From positions 13,146 to 77,145 of the forward strand of contig CAYPXZ010000016.1 of NCBI GenBank assembly GCA_964414785.1: a stretch of 64,000 nucleotides of DNA, written 5' to 3'. Both the position numbers and the translations under genes were made by a program. Below are positions 17,548 through 26,300 of this stretch, one piece after another (position 1 is the stretch's first letter; each line of letters starts with the position of its first letter). The notes below the pieces were generated by a model that searched no databases, was not told the origin of the DNA, and saw only the letters and a list, made by a program, of their open reading frames with translations. Source of the stretch: Palsa-1447 sp964414785 (lineage in GTDB: Bacteria; Verrucomicrobiota; Verrucomicrobiia; Opitutales; Opitutaceae).

Positions 17548-20124
17548 ATGCACCTCAACACCAAGAGACTCCTTCTGAAGGGCCCGGCGCTGCTGGGCCT
17601 CGTAATCGCGCTGAGCGCCGGACTCCGGGCGCAGTCATCGACGCCGCCGCCGTCGAGCCCCTCGGACTCGTCCACGACCCCCGCAACGGCAAACCAGAAG
17701 GTCACCACGCTGGAGAAATACACGGTGAGCGACGTGCCGATCACCGAGCAGGTGCTCCCGACCGTCCGCCCGATCAACAGCGTCTACGGCGACGACCGAA
17801 GCATCATCGACATCCCGAGGTCGGTCTCGAGCGTGAACAAGGCCTGGATGGATGACCGGCAGGTCAAGAACGCGATGGACTTCGGGCAGTTCTCCCCGGG
17901 CGTATACGCCTCGGCCAACTACGGCATCCCGGGGGTTCCCCAGGTCCGCGGCGACTACGCCCAGATCTACGTGGACGGCCAGATCATCCCGTTCTCGCGA
18001 AACAGCACGTCGCTTTCGTTCAACGGCGTCGAGGCGATGGACATCGTGAAGGGCCCGGGAACGGCCGTATACGGCCCGCAGGGCAACGGCCCGGGCGGCT
18101 ACGTCAACTTTGTGCCGAAGGAGCCCTATTTCGACCACGACCACACGGACATCTCGGCCACATTCGGCTACTGGACGAGCGGCCACTCCTACGCGAATCC
18201 GGAGTACACCATCGATTTCGGCGGCCCCCTGAGCGACAAGCTCGCCTACCGGGTGAGCTACCTGGGCCGGTACGGGGAGGGCTACTATCTCAACTCAAAG
18301 GACGAGACCCAGGACCTTTACGCGGCCCTGACCTACCAGGCCACGAAGGACCTCAAGTTCGAGCTCTGGGGCGAGGGATTCGCCACGCGCACGAATGAGA
18401 TCACCGGCGCGAACCGCGTCACGGAGCAGTTCATCAAGAACGGGACCTACATCGGCGGGCCGGCCATCCCCTCGATATCCCAGTATGGCTTTCCCTTTGG
18501 CGTGGATATCTATGCCCACCCGAACGACCCCTACACGACGATTGCCGACGGTTCGTACGTCATCGTGGATCCCGCCCACCTGTATACGACGAAGCTGCCG
18601 GCCTACGACGCGCTGGTCGGGCCCTATGACACAGCCCGCTCCAAGCTCTTCGAGGGCCAGCTGAAAACGACGCTCGGGCTCTCGACCGACACATCCATCG
18701 TCAACCTCGCGTACTTCGGCCTCGAGCATTCCAACAAGTTCGAGACCTACGGCTACGACGAGTATATCCCGAGGAGCGAGTCGATCCAGGACCGGCTCGA
18801 GTTCCACACCAAGCTGGAGACGGGCAAGGTCGAGAACAACATCATCACGGGCCTCGACTACAGGTACACCTACCTGAGGGCCTACGACGACTACCAGACC
18901 GAGCCCTTCACCTACTACGACGTGAACCAGTCGCTCTCCAACATCTTCTACCCGGGTTACTACGCGGAGGGCGAGACCTGGGGCGGCGGACTTCAGGTCC
19001 CGGGGCATCCCGGCTACAGCACGGTCGAGCACCAGGACAGCACGATCAAGGACTACGCCGCCTTCATCCAGGACGACGTGAGGTTCACCGATAGGTTCTC
19101 GGCCATCCTCGGGTTCCGCGAGGACTACATCTTTGCCAACTCGGCAAATCCCCCGTTCACGCAGGTGGGATACTACAACCAGTACTTCGAGTATGTTCCC
19201 CTGACCACGCCGATCTTCTTCGACCGCGGCGGCACCTACAGCGCCACCGCCGCGCGGTACGATCCGTCCTATTTCGCGAGCCTGATCTACAAGCTGACGG
19301 AGACGCAGTCCGTCTATGCCACCTATGACCGGGTGGACGCCACGCACGGGGCGACCAACTTCGGCGGCGTCGACAGCGGCGGCAACGGCACGGCCTACGG
19401 GATCGGCCAGTTGCCCCAGGGCAATGCGGGGACCGTCGCGACCTCGATCTCAGTGGGCAGCACGCTCTACGAGGTCGGCTACAAGGGCAGCTACCTCGGC
19501 AACACGCTCTTCGTGAGCGCCTCGCTCTTCCAGCAGGACAAGGTTGAGTCCCAGCTCAAGGGCCCTCCGTTCAGGATCAAGGACAACGGCATTGAGCTGG
19601 ACGTGATCTTCCAGCCCACGAAGGCGCTGACGATCAACGGAAACCTGACGTACCAGGACGCGACGGCATTCGGGGACTACTTCTTCCAGGAGACGGGAAG
19701 CTACCTCGACGCCTACTCGACCTCGACCATCGTCGATGGAAAGCCCGGCACCGGAGTCGGCGCCGTCAACTATACCGGATACGTGCCGCCAACGGGCCGC
19801 ATGCGGGCCCCGGGCGTCCCGCAGCTGATCGCCAACCTGTTCGTCGAGTACAAGTTCACGAACGGCATCGGCATCGGCGCGGGCCCGAACTTCATCGGCA
19901 AGCAATACGCCGACGACGAGGATGCGCTCTACATCCCGAATGAATACGAGGTGGACGGCTACCTCATCTACGCCCCGAGCAAGAAATGGGATATTCGATT
20001 GAATATCACCAACTTGACCAACAATCGGGTACTCGACCCGATCGACGTGAGCTTTGCGGGTAACGACACGATATTCGTGCGCAAGCCAATCTCGGCGTCG
20101 GTGACGTTCCGCCTGCACTACTGA
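17548..20124 (+). CDS. TonB-dependent outer-membrane receptor (paralogue A)
   Basis: An 858-residue receptor with a signal peptide (LLLKGPALLGLVIALSAGLRA). A short linker contains LEKYTVSDVPITEQVLPTVR, which also occurs almost unchanged in the next gene. The plug has VKGPGTAVYGPQGNGPGGYV (about 172-192) and the barrel ends ISASVTFRLHY with the terminal aromatic for BAM recognition. It imports a ligand across the outer membrane using TonB energy. It is preceded by the ABC importer operon and followed by a strong terminator. There is no SusD partner, so the ligand may be a small molecule rather than a glycan. Family identity is sure; ligand unknown. Confidence 0.9.
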   Translation: MHLNTKRLLLKGPALLGLVIALSAGLRAQSSTPPPSSPSDSSTTPATANQKVTTLEKYTVSDVPITEQVLPTVRPINSVYGDDRSIIDIPRSVSSVNKAWMDDRQVKNAMDFGQFSPGVYASANYGIPGVPQVRGDYAQIYVDGQIIPFSRNSTSLSFNGVEAMDIVKGPGTAVYGPQGNGPGGYVNFVPKEPYFDHDHTDISATFGYWTSGHSYANPEYTIDFGGPLSDKLAYRVSYLGRYGEGYYLNSKDETQDLYAALTYQATKDLKFELWGEGFATRTNEITGANRVTEQFIKNGTYIGGPAIPSISQYGFPFGVDIYAHPNDPYTTIADGSYVIVDPAHLYTTKLPAYDALVGPYDTARSKLFEGQLKTTLGLSTDTSIVNLAYFGLEHSNKFETYGYDEYIPRSESIQDRLEFHTKLETGKVENNIITGLDYRYTYLRAYDDYQTEPFTYYDVNQSLSNIFYPGYYAEGETWGGGLQVPGHPGYSTVEHQDSTIKDYAAFIQDDVRFTDRFSAILGFREDYIFANSANPPFTQVGYYNQYFEYVPLTTPIFFDRGGTYSATAARYDPSYFASLIYKLTETQSVYATYDRVDATHGATNFGGVDSGGNGTAYGIGQLPQGNAGTVATSISVGSTLYEVGYKGSYLGNTLFVSASLFQQDKVESQLKGPPFRIKDNGIELDVIFQPTKALTINGNLTYQDATAFGDYFFQETGSYLDAYSTSTIVDGKPGTGVGAVNYTGYVPPTGRMRAPGVPQLIANLFVEYKFTNGIGIGAGPNFIGKQYADDEDALYIPNEYEVDGYLIYAPSKKWDIRLNITNLTNNRVLDPIDVSFAGNDTIFVRKPISASVTFRLHY

Positions 20125-20150
20125 CGGAGGCGCCGCAGAGGATATACCCG

Positions 20151-20179
20151 AAAAGGGGGCCCGAAAGGGCCCCCTTTTT
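20151..20179 (+). terminator. Intrinsic terminator after TonB receptor A
   Basis: GGGGGCCC (20155-20162), tetraloop GAAA, GGGCCCCC (20167-20174), then five T, with A residues in front that can pair with the T tract. It separates the two receptor genes into independent units. Confidence 0.9.
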
Positions 20180-20321
20180 CATTGGGCCGCAGGGGGCGGC
20201 GCACGCGCAAAGTGGAAGCAGGCACGCAGATAGGGTGCCAAAAACCTTCACCATAGGGCGCATGGCATGGGGGTTGCTAGAATCGGGTAAACCAACACCT
20301 GAAACCTAGTACCCAAACCGA

Positions 20322-22940
20322 ATGACCAAGAAACTCGTACTCAAGGGCCCGATCCTCGTGGGCGTGGCCTGCCTGATGGGCACCAGCCTCTTTGCGCAGT
20401 CCTCGACACCGCCTCCCGCCGCGTCCGCCGAGGCCGCCGCGGAGGGACAGAAGGCGACCAAGCTTGAGAAATACACCGTCAGCGACGTGCCGATTTCCGA
20501 GCAGGTGCTCCCGACCGTCCGCCCGATCGGCGACGTCCTGGGAGATGACACAAGCATCATCGACATCCCGCGATCCGTTTCCAGCGTCAACGCGGCGTGG
20601 ATGAAGGACCGAATGGTGAAAAACGCCATGGACTTCGGGCAGTTCTCCCCGGGCGTCTACTCGGCGGCCCAGTACGGCATCCCCGCGGTCCCCTTCATCC
20701 GCGGCGACCTCGGCTCGGTCTACGTCGACGGCCAGATCTCCATGTTCTCGCGCAACAGCACGCCGCCGAGCTTCAACGGCGTCGAGTCGATGGACATCGT
20801 CAAGGGCCCGGGCTCAGCGGTCTACGGGCCGCAGGGCGAGGGCGCCGGCGGCTACGTCGACTTCGTCATGAAGCAGCCGTACTTTGACAAGGACCACGCG
20901 GACATCGACGCCACGCTCGGCTACTGGTCCAGCGGCAAGATGTACTCCAATCCCGAGGTGACCCTGGATTTCGGAGGGCCTCTGAGCGACAAGTTCGCGT
21001 ACCGGGTGAGCTACCTCGAGCGGTGGGGCAACGGCTACTACGCAAACCTCCACAACTCCTCGCAGGACCTCTACGCGGCCATGACGTACCTGGCGACCAA
21101 GTCCCTGAAGTTCGAGGGCTGGATCCAGATGTATTCCGACAAGACCAACGAGAACACCGGCGTCAACCGCGTGACCCAGCAGTTCATCGACCACGGGACC
21201 TATGTCGCCGGCCCCACCTCCGTCCCGGAATCCGGCCCCGACGCCTTCTTCGGGTACGACATCGCCAATCCGGGCGACCCCGTCGGCGCCTACGGCTCCT
21301 ATCCCGACGGCGCGCTGCAGACCGTCACGACGGCGACGGCGCACACCGTGAAGCTTCCGATGACCGCGGCCCTGATCGGGCCCAACGACACCGCCCGCTC
21401 AAAGCTCTTCCAGGCGCAGCTCAAGACCACGCTCGATCTCTCGACGGACTCGTTCGTCGTGAACCGAGCCCTGTTCTCGCTCGGCCGCTCGAACAAGTTC
21501 GAGACCTACGGCTATGACGAGTACGTCCCGCGCGAGGAGTCCATCCAGGACCGCCTCGAGTACCACGCCATCATGAAGTTGGGGTCGGTCGAGAACCACC
21601 TGATCGCAGGCGCCGACTTCCGGTTCTCCTACCTGATCGCGTACCAGGACTTCACGACGGAGCCGTTCTCCTACTACGACCTCTCGCAGTCGGCATCCAC
21701 GATCTACTATCCGGGCTACATCATGGAGGGTAAGACCTGGGGCGGCGGCGCCTCGGTCCCGGGAGCCCAGGGCTACAGCGCCAACGGCGAGTCGCCCGAC
21801 ACAGGCGGCTCCTCGGGCAACCAATGGTCCTACATCTACGACACCGCGGTCTTCCTGCAGGACACCATCAAGGTCACGGACAAGTTCTCGATCACCCCGG
21901 GCTTCCGCTGGGACCACATCCAGGCGACCGACTCGTCGCCGCCGGTCATCGAGCAGGGGTACAACGCGTACTTCACCTATTACCCGCTCACGACCCCGAT
22001 CTACATCCCGCGCGGCCAGTCGAGCCCGCTCATGGTGGATGAGTCCGGCCTCGGCGACGGCACGCACCCGACCTACGAGGGTTTCAACACGAGCGGCAGC
22101 AAGGACGACGAGTCCTACTTCCTGAGCCTCGGGTACAAGCTGACCGACACGACCTCGGTCTACGCGACCTACGACCGCGCGACGGCAATCCTCGGCACGT
22201 CGAACTTCGGCGGCCTCAACGTGAATCCCGTCGACGGAAACGCGGCCCTCTCGCTCCAGAAGTCGCTCGCCGCGCTGAGCACCCTCTACGAGGTCGGTAT
22301 CAAGTCGAGCTTCCTCAACAACACGCTGTACGGGAGCGTGGCGCTCTTCCAGCAGACGAAGTTTGGCGTCCAGATCGGCGGCGCCACCGACCTGATCAAG
22401 GACCAGGGCATCGAATTGGACGCCGTCTACCAGCCCTCAAAGGCCTGGACCGTGAACGGCAACTTCACCTACCAGAACGCGACGGTGTTCGGAGGCTCGT
22501 TCTTCCAGGAGACCGGCAACTACCTCGACACCTACAACCCGGACTACATCGTGAACGGGCTCCCCGGCACGGGATTGGGCGCCCCGAATTTCACCAGCTA
22601 CAAGCCGCCGACCGGCAGGATGCGGGCGCCCGGCATCCCGGCGATGCAGGCGAACCTCTTCCTGGTCTACACGTCGCCGATGGGCTGGGGCGCCGGCATC
22701 GGCCCCCAGATCCAGGGCAAGCAGTACGCCAACGACCAGGAGACCCTCCACATCCCGCTTGAGACGGAGTGGGACGGGTATCTCTTCTACGGCAAGAAGG
22801 AGTGGGACGTCCGCCTCAACATCAAGAACCTCCTGAACGAGCGGATCCTGGACCCGATCGACGTGAGCTTCGCGGGCAACGACACGATCTACGTGCGCCC
22901 GCCGATCACGGCGTCGGTGACGTTCCGCTACCACTATTGA
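20322..22940 (+). CDS. TonB-dependent outer-membrane receptor (paralogue B)
   Basis: An 872-residue receptor, a tandem paralogue of the preceding one. Shared features include the linker KLEKYTVSDVPISEQVLPTV, the plug segment DIVKGPGSAVYGPQGEG, the mid-barrel KFETYGYDEYVPREESIQDR and the C-terminus ILDPIDVSFAGNDTIYVRPP ending FRYHY. Signal peptide MTKKLVLKGPILVGVACLMG with cleavage near FAQ. It has its own upstream gap (142 bases after the terminator of copy A) and its own terminator. The loops differ more than the strands, so the two copies may take different but related ligands. The ligand is unknown and the direction of duplication cannot be told. Confidence 0.9.
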   Translation: MTKKLVLKGPILVGVACLMGTSLFAQSSTPPPAASAEAAAEGQKATKLEKYTVSDVPISEQVLPTVRPIGDVLGDDTSIIDIPRSVSSVNAAWMKDRMVKNAMDFGQFSPGVYSAAQYGIPAVPFIRGDLGSVYVDGQISMFSRNSTPPSFNGVESMDIVKGPGSAVYGPQGEGAGGYVDFVMKQPYFDKDHADIDATLGYWSSGKMYSNPEVTLDFGGPLSDKFAYRVSYLERWGNGYYANLHNSSQDLYAAMTYLATKSLKFEGWIQMYSDKTNENTGVNRVTQQFIDHGTYVAGPTSVPESGPDAFFGYDIANPGDPVGAYGSYPDGALQTVTTATAHTVKLPMTAALIGPNDTARSKLFQAQLKTTLDLSTDSFVVNRALFSLGRSNKFETYGYDEYVPREESIQDRLEYHAIMKLGSVENHLIAGADFRFSYLIAYQDFTTEPFSYYDLSQSASTIYYPGYIMEGKTWGGGASVPGAQGYSANGESPDTGGSSGNQWSYIYDTAVFLQDTIKVTDKFSITPGFRWDHIQATDSSPPVIEQGYNAYFTYYPLTTPIYIPRGQSSPLMVDESGLGDGTHPTYEGFNTSGSKDDESYFLSLGYKLTDTTSVYATYDRATAILGTSNFGGLNVNPVDGNAALSLQKSLAALSTLYEVGIKSSFLNNTLYGSVALFQQTKFGVQIGGATDLIKDQGIELDAVYQPSKAWTVNGNFTYQNATVFGGSFFQETGNYLDTYNPDYIVNGLPGTGLGAPNFTSYKPPTGRMRAPGIPAMQANLFLVYTSPMGWGAGIGPQIQGKQYANDQETLHIPLETEWDGYLFYGKKEWDVRLNIKNLLNERILDPIDVSFAGNDTIYVRPPITASVTFRYHY

Positions 22941-22966
22941 CCAGCAGACAGTCCTGACTGCTGATG

Positions 22967-22997
22967 AAAGGGGGGCCTCACGAGGGTCCCCCTTTTT
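22967..22997 (+). terminator. Intrinsic terminator after TonB receptor B, abutting the next start codon
   Basis: An imperfect GC hairpin (AAAGGGGG-G-CCT, CACG loop, AGG-GT-CCCCC) followed by five T, similar to the terminator of copy A. The T tract ends two bases before the ATG at 22999, so the downstream gene depends on readthrough or on a start inside the element. Confidence 0.8.
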
Positions 22998-22998
22998 C

Positions 22999-23955
22999 AT
23001 GAAACCGCTCCTCTGCCTCTCGCTCCTCCTGGCGGGCCCGCTGTCGGCGGGCGTGCCGATCACCTACTACCAGGACTGGTTCCCGGGCGCGCAGTTCGCC
23101 GGCCTCTACGAGGCGCTGGACCGGGGGTTCTACGGGGCGGCGGGCCTCGACGTGACGGTGCATGCCTTCGCGTTCGGCCAGGATGCGGCGGGGATGATGG
23201 ACGCGGATCCCTCGAGGGCCGCCGTGGGGACCGTGGAGGGCTATATCCTGCTCCAGAAGCGCGCTAAGGGAGGGGACCTCCGGGCCCTCTCCGCGGTGCT
23301 CCGGGAAAGCCCCGCAGGGTACATGACCCTTCCCGGCAGGGGCGTGGATTCCGCGAGGGGCTTCGTTGGGAAGCGGGTCGGCGTCCACCGGTACGGGGAC
23401 CCGCTGTTCCGCCTCTTCCTCCGCCGCGCGGGCGTCGACGAGGCGAGCGTGACGATGGTGTTCGTCGACGACGACGTCGGACGGCTCGTTCGCGGCGAGG
23501 TGGACGCCATGCAGGGCTACGCGATCGAGGAGCTCGTCCGGCTGGGGCGGCGGGTCGGGTCCGGCGAGGGCTTCCTCTCGTTCCGCGAGCTGGGCTTTGA
23601 CGCCTATTCGCAGGTGGTCTTCTCGACGGGCGCCCAGGTGCGCGAACACCCCGGCGCGCTCCGGGCGTTCGTCGGCGCGACGCGGGAAGGCTGGGCCTAC
23701 GCGATCGCCAATCCCGACCGGGCGGTCGACGCGGTCATGGCCCGCATGGGCGCCGGGGCCGACCGCGCCCTGGTGAGGGACATGTTCCTTGCGACGGTCC
23801 GGTTCGTCGCGCCCGGCGGCGAGGCGCCGCTCGGTCCCATGGACCCTGTGAAGTGGCGCGGCATGGCGGCCGCCTGCGTCGAGATGGGGATCCTGCCCCG
23901 CGCCGAGGACCCGGGAGTCTTCCTCTCCGGTGAAGTTACTTCAGGCCCGCGGTGA
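22999..23955 (+). CDS. NMT1/THI5-type periplasmic binding protein, not lipidated
   Basis: A 318-residue protein with signal peptide MKPLLCLSLLLAGPLSA and no lipobox Cys at the cleavage site. The mature N-terminus ITYYQDWFPGAQFAGLYEAL matches the DW.P....G.Y.A.. pattern of the NMT1/THI5 fold, and the body has GVDSARGFVGKRVGVHR and RAFVGATREGWAYAIANPDR. It has no permease of its own and may serve the importer at 14811-16402. The start codon sits directly behind the terminator of the TonB receptor and has no Shine-Dalgarno sequence. The 3' end overlaps the convergent cytochrome gene by 20 bases. Confidence 0.8.
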   Translation: MKPLLCLSLLLAGPLSAGVPITYYQDWFPGAQFAGLYEALDRGFYGAAGLDVTVHAFAFGQDAAGMMDADPSRAAVGTVEGYILLQKRAKGGDLRALSAVLRESPAGYMTLPGRGVDSARGFVGKRVGVHRYGDPLFRLFLRRAGVDEASVTMVFVDDDVGRLVRGEVDAMQGYAIEELVRLGRRVGSGEGFLSFRELGFDAYSQVVFSTGAQVREHPGALRAFVGATREGWAYAIANPDRAVDAVMARMGAGADRALVRDMFLATVRFVAPGGEAPLGPMDPVKWRGMAAACVEMGILPRAEDPGVFLSGEVTSGPR

Positions 23956-24790
23956 TGAACTCCACGAGCTGCGCCATTTGCTCGTCCGTGTAGCGGGGGT
24001 GCGCCTCCATCTTCGCGCTGGGGACGAGCGACTTCGGATCGCGGACGTATTTCAAAAAGAAAGGCCGGTCGTAGGCGGCAAAGGCCGCGAGGACCTGGAA
24101 CGGACGCCCCGCCTTCGTGCCCCCGAAGGTGCCGGCAGGGCCCGAGTGGCAGCTGGCGCAGGAATTCACCCAGATCTCGCGTCCGGCCCGCCCGGCCGGG
24201 CCCGCGGAGGCCCAGGGGCCCGAGTAGATGCCCCTGAAGCGCTCGGCGAAGGAGGCGACCTCGATCGTTGTCACGCCCCACGGCTTCTTGTGCTCGATGT
24301 CCAGGAACGCCGCGGCCGCCGGGACGAGTTCCGCGGACACGGTCACGACGTACGGGGCGGGGTTGAACTTCAGGCCCGGGGGCGGCCAGTCCGCCGGCCC
24401 CTTGCCGTTGATCTCCAGGACGAGGAAGGGCCTGTAGGTCCCGATGAAGCCGGACGTGAAGATGCCCACGTAGCCGTCGCCGCAGGTCGCAAAGAGCGCG
24501 TCGGCCCCCGGCAGCGCGGGAAGCGCCCTCCACAGGTCGGACAGGAAGACGACCGTCAGGACCTGGGGGCCCTTCACGAACTCGCCGTCGAGGCGGACCT
24601 GGGAGGTCGGGAGCGCGCGCAGGTCCTCCCACGAGGCGTATCGCGTCTCGCCCGCGGCGACGCCCGCCAGCTGGCCGGTCAGCGCAAGGTCAAAGGGCGA
24701 GCCCCGCTGCGCATGGAGCTCCAGGGCGCGCCCGGGGGCGGCGAGCGCGAGGACGGCTGATGCAACGGCCGCCGCGTACTGCAGTTTCAT
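23936..24790 (-). CDS. Exported protein: sulfite-oxidase-like domain joined to cytochrome c
   Basis: A 284-residue protein with a signal peptide (cleavage near GRALE, residue 22). Residues about 30-170 follow the pattern of molybdopterin-binding sulfite-oxidase folds (LTGQLAG..SWEDLRALP, then TCGDGYVGIF, EINGKGP, PWGVTTIEV), but I see no clear molybdenum-ligating Cys environment, so it may be cofactor-free. The C-terminal part is a class I cytochrome c with CASCH (about 213-217) and a likely axial Met in SAKMEAHPRYTDEQM. It probably passes electrons in the periplasm. Placed between NMT1 binding proteins of the uptake locus, it could accept electrons from the FAD oxidase system; that is speculative. 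Confidence 0.72.
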   Translation of the reverse strand: MKLQYAAAVASAVLALAAPGRALELHAQRGSPFDLALTGQLAGVAAGETRYASWEDLRALPTSQVRLDGEFVKGPQVLTVVFLSDLWRALPALPGADALFATCGDGYVGIFTSGFIGTYRPFLVLEINGKGPADWPPPGLKFNPAPYVVTVSAELVPAAAAFLDIEHKKPWGVTTIEVASFAERFRGIYSGPWASAGPAGRAGREIWVNSCASCHSGPAGTFGGTKAGRPFQVLAAFAAYDRPFFLKYVRDPKSLVPSAKMEAHPRYTDEQMAQLVEFITAGLK

Positions 24791-24876
24791 GGAGCGGTTG
24801 ATAGCACGAAGGGTGCCCGGACTGCGAGTACTGCGCTGTTGCGGGCGCCCGGGGGGTTCTCTACGGATTTGCCCGG

Positions 24877-25884
24877 ATGACGCCCCTTCGACCCGGATTG
24901 CTCGCCGCCGCGCTCGCCTCGGCCCTGGCCGTATGCGGCTGTTCGCGGAGCGCGCCGGGGGATACCTCGGCCGGGGCGGGAGCCACGGCGCCCTTCAAGA
25001 TCACGGTCCAGCTCGACTGGGTCGCGGAGCCCGAGCACGGGGGGTTCTACCAGGCCCTGGCGAAGGGGTATTTCAAGGAGGCGGGCCTGGATGTGAACGT
25101 GATCCAGGGCGGCCCGAACGGCTACGTCCTGCAGAAGGTGGCGACCGGCCAGGCCGACTTCGGCCAGTCGGACAGCACGAACGTGCTCCTCGCGATCAAC
25201 CAGGGCCTTCCCATCATCCAGGTCGGCGCCGTGTTCCAGAACGACCCCTCGGTGCTCATGCTCCACGCCGACAACCCGGTGAAGACCTTCGAGGACCTGA
25301 ACGGGAAGACCATCATGGCCCGCCTGGAATGGGCGTTCCTGCCGTACCTCAAGAACAAGTACCACATCGACTTCAAGATCATCCCCCAGAACTTCGCGGT
25401 CGGCAATTTCATCGCCGACCCGAACTTCATCCAGCAGGGGTTCTACACGGCGGAGCCGTATTTCATCGTGAAGGGCGGGGCGAAGTACCCGAAGTTCCTT
25501 TACGCCTGGGACGCGGGTTTTGACGCCTACACCTGCATCGTCGCGAACCGCCGATGGGCCGAGGCGAACGCCGCCCACGCCCGCGCGTTCATGGCGGCCT
25601 ACATCAGGGGCTGGAAGGACTACATCGAGGGCGACCCGGCTCCCGCGCACGCGCTGATGAAGCAGGTGAACCCCAACGTGACGGACGGATTCCTTGCCTT
25701 CTCACACAAGATGATCGTCGACGAGAAGCTGGTCATTGGGCGCCACGCCACGGACGACTCCCAGACGGGAAGGATCTCGGGGGAGCGCTTTGCCGTCCAG
25801 ATCCGCCAGCTCGAGGACCTGGGGATCCTCCCCAGGGGAAAGCTGACCGCCGACCAGGTCATGACGACCGCCTACCTCCCATGA
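24877..25884 (+). CDS. ABC substrate-binding lipoprotein, NMT1/THI5 (ThiY-like), second copy
   Basis: A 335-residue lipoprotein with lipobox ALAVCGC (Cys 22). The mature part reads VQLDWVAEPEHGGFYQALAK then GYFKEAGLDVNVIQGGPNGY, very close to the ThiY-type lipoprotein encoded with the permease at 16402 (shared EHGGFYQA.AKGY). Further shared blocks are DLNGKTIMA, the long DFKIIPQNF region and the C-terminal RAFMAAYIRGWKDYIEGDPAP. No transporter genes follow; it likely feeds the single permease/ATPase of the locus. Its stop overlaps the next lipoprotein gene by 4 bases. Confidence 0.87.
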   Translation: MTPLRPGLLAAALASALAVCGCSRSAPGDTSAGAGATAPFKITVQLDWVAEPEHGGFYQALAKGYFKEAGLDVNVIQGGPNGYVLQKVATGQADFGQSDSTNVLLAINQGLPIIQVGAVFQNDPSVLMLHADNPVKTFEDLNGKTIMARLEWAFLPYLKNKYHIDFKIIPQNFAVGNFIADPNFIQQGFYTAEPYFIVKGGAKYPKFLYAWDAGFDAYTCIVANRRWAEANAAHARAFMAAYIRGWKDYIEGDPAPAHALMKQVNPNVTDGFLAFSHKMIVDEKLVIGRHATDDSQTGRISGERFAVQIRQLEDLGILPRGKLTADQVMTTAYLP

Positions 25885-26300
25885 AGACACCTCCGGCTTT
25901 TCTCGCCTGCCTCTGCGCGCTCGCCCTCGCCGGCTGCGGCCACCTGGAGCTCTCGCCCGAGGGGGACCCCCTCAGGGTGCTCACGGGCCAGGTCGACCTG
26001 GGGGACGCCGTCGCGCTCCCCTCGGACGCGACGGTGACGGTCCGCGTCGAGGACACGTCGGCCGCCGGCATGCCGCCCCAGGTGCTGGGCTCGCAGACCG
26101 TGAGCAACCCCGGGACGGCGCCCATTGCCTTCCGCCTGGAGTACCGCGCCGAGGACGAGGTCCTTCGCCGGGGCCTCAACATCGAGGCCCGCGTCTCCTA
26201 TTCCGGGAGGGTGCAGTACTACAACGTGAACCGCTACGTCGTGACCCTGGGCAACGCAACCGACCCCCATCGCATCAGCGTGGTGCCCGCCAGTCGGTGA
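25881..26300 (+). CDS. YbaY-family lipoprotein
   Basis: A 139-residue lipoprotein with lipobox LALAGC (Cys 19). The body has the beta-sandwich pattern of the YbaY / type III secretion lipoprotein chaperone family: LTGQVDLGDAVALPSDATVT, VRVEDTS, PIAFRLEYR and YSGRVQYYNVNRYVV. The family is envelope-located; E. coli YbaY is poorly understood. ATGA overlap with the binding-protein gene and GTGA overlap with the dehydrogenase make it the middle gene of a three-gene operon. Confidence 0.8.
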   Translation: MKTPPAFLACLCALALAGCGHLELSPEGDPLRVLTGQVDLGDAVALPSDATVTVRVEDTSAAGMPPQVLGSQTVSNPGTAPIAFRLEYRAEDEVLRRGLNIEARVSYSGRVQYYNVNRYVVTLGNATDPHRISVVPASR

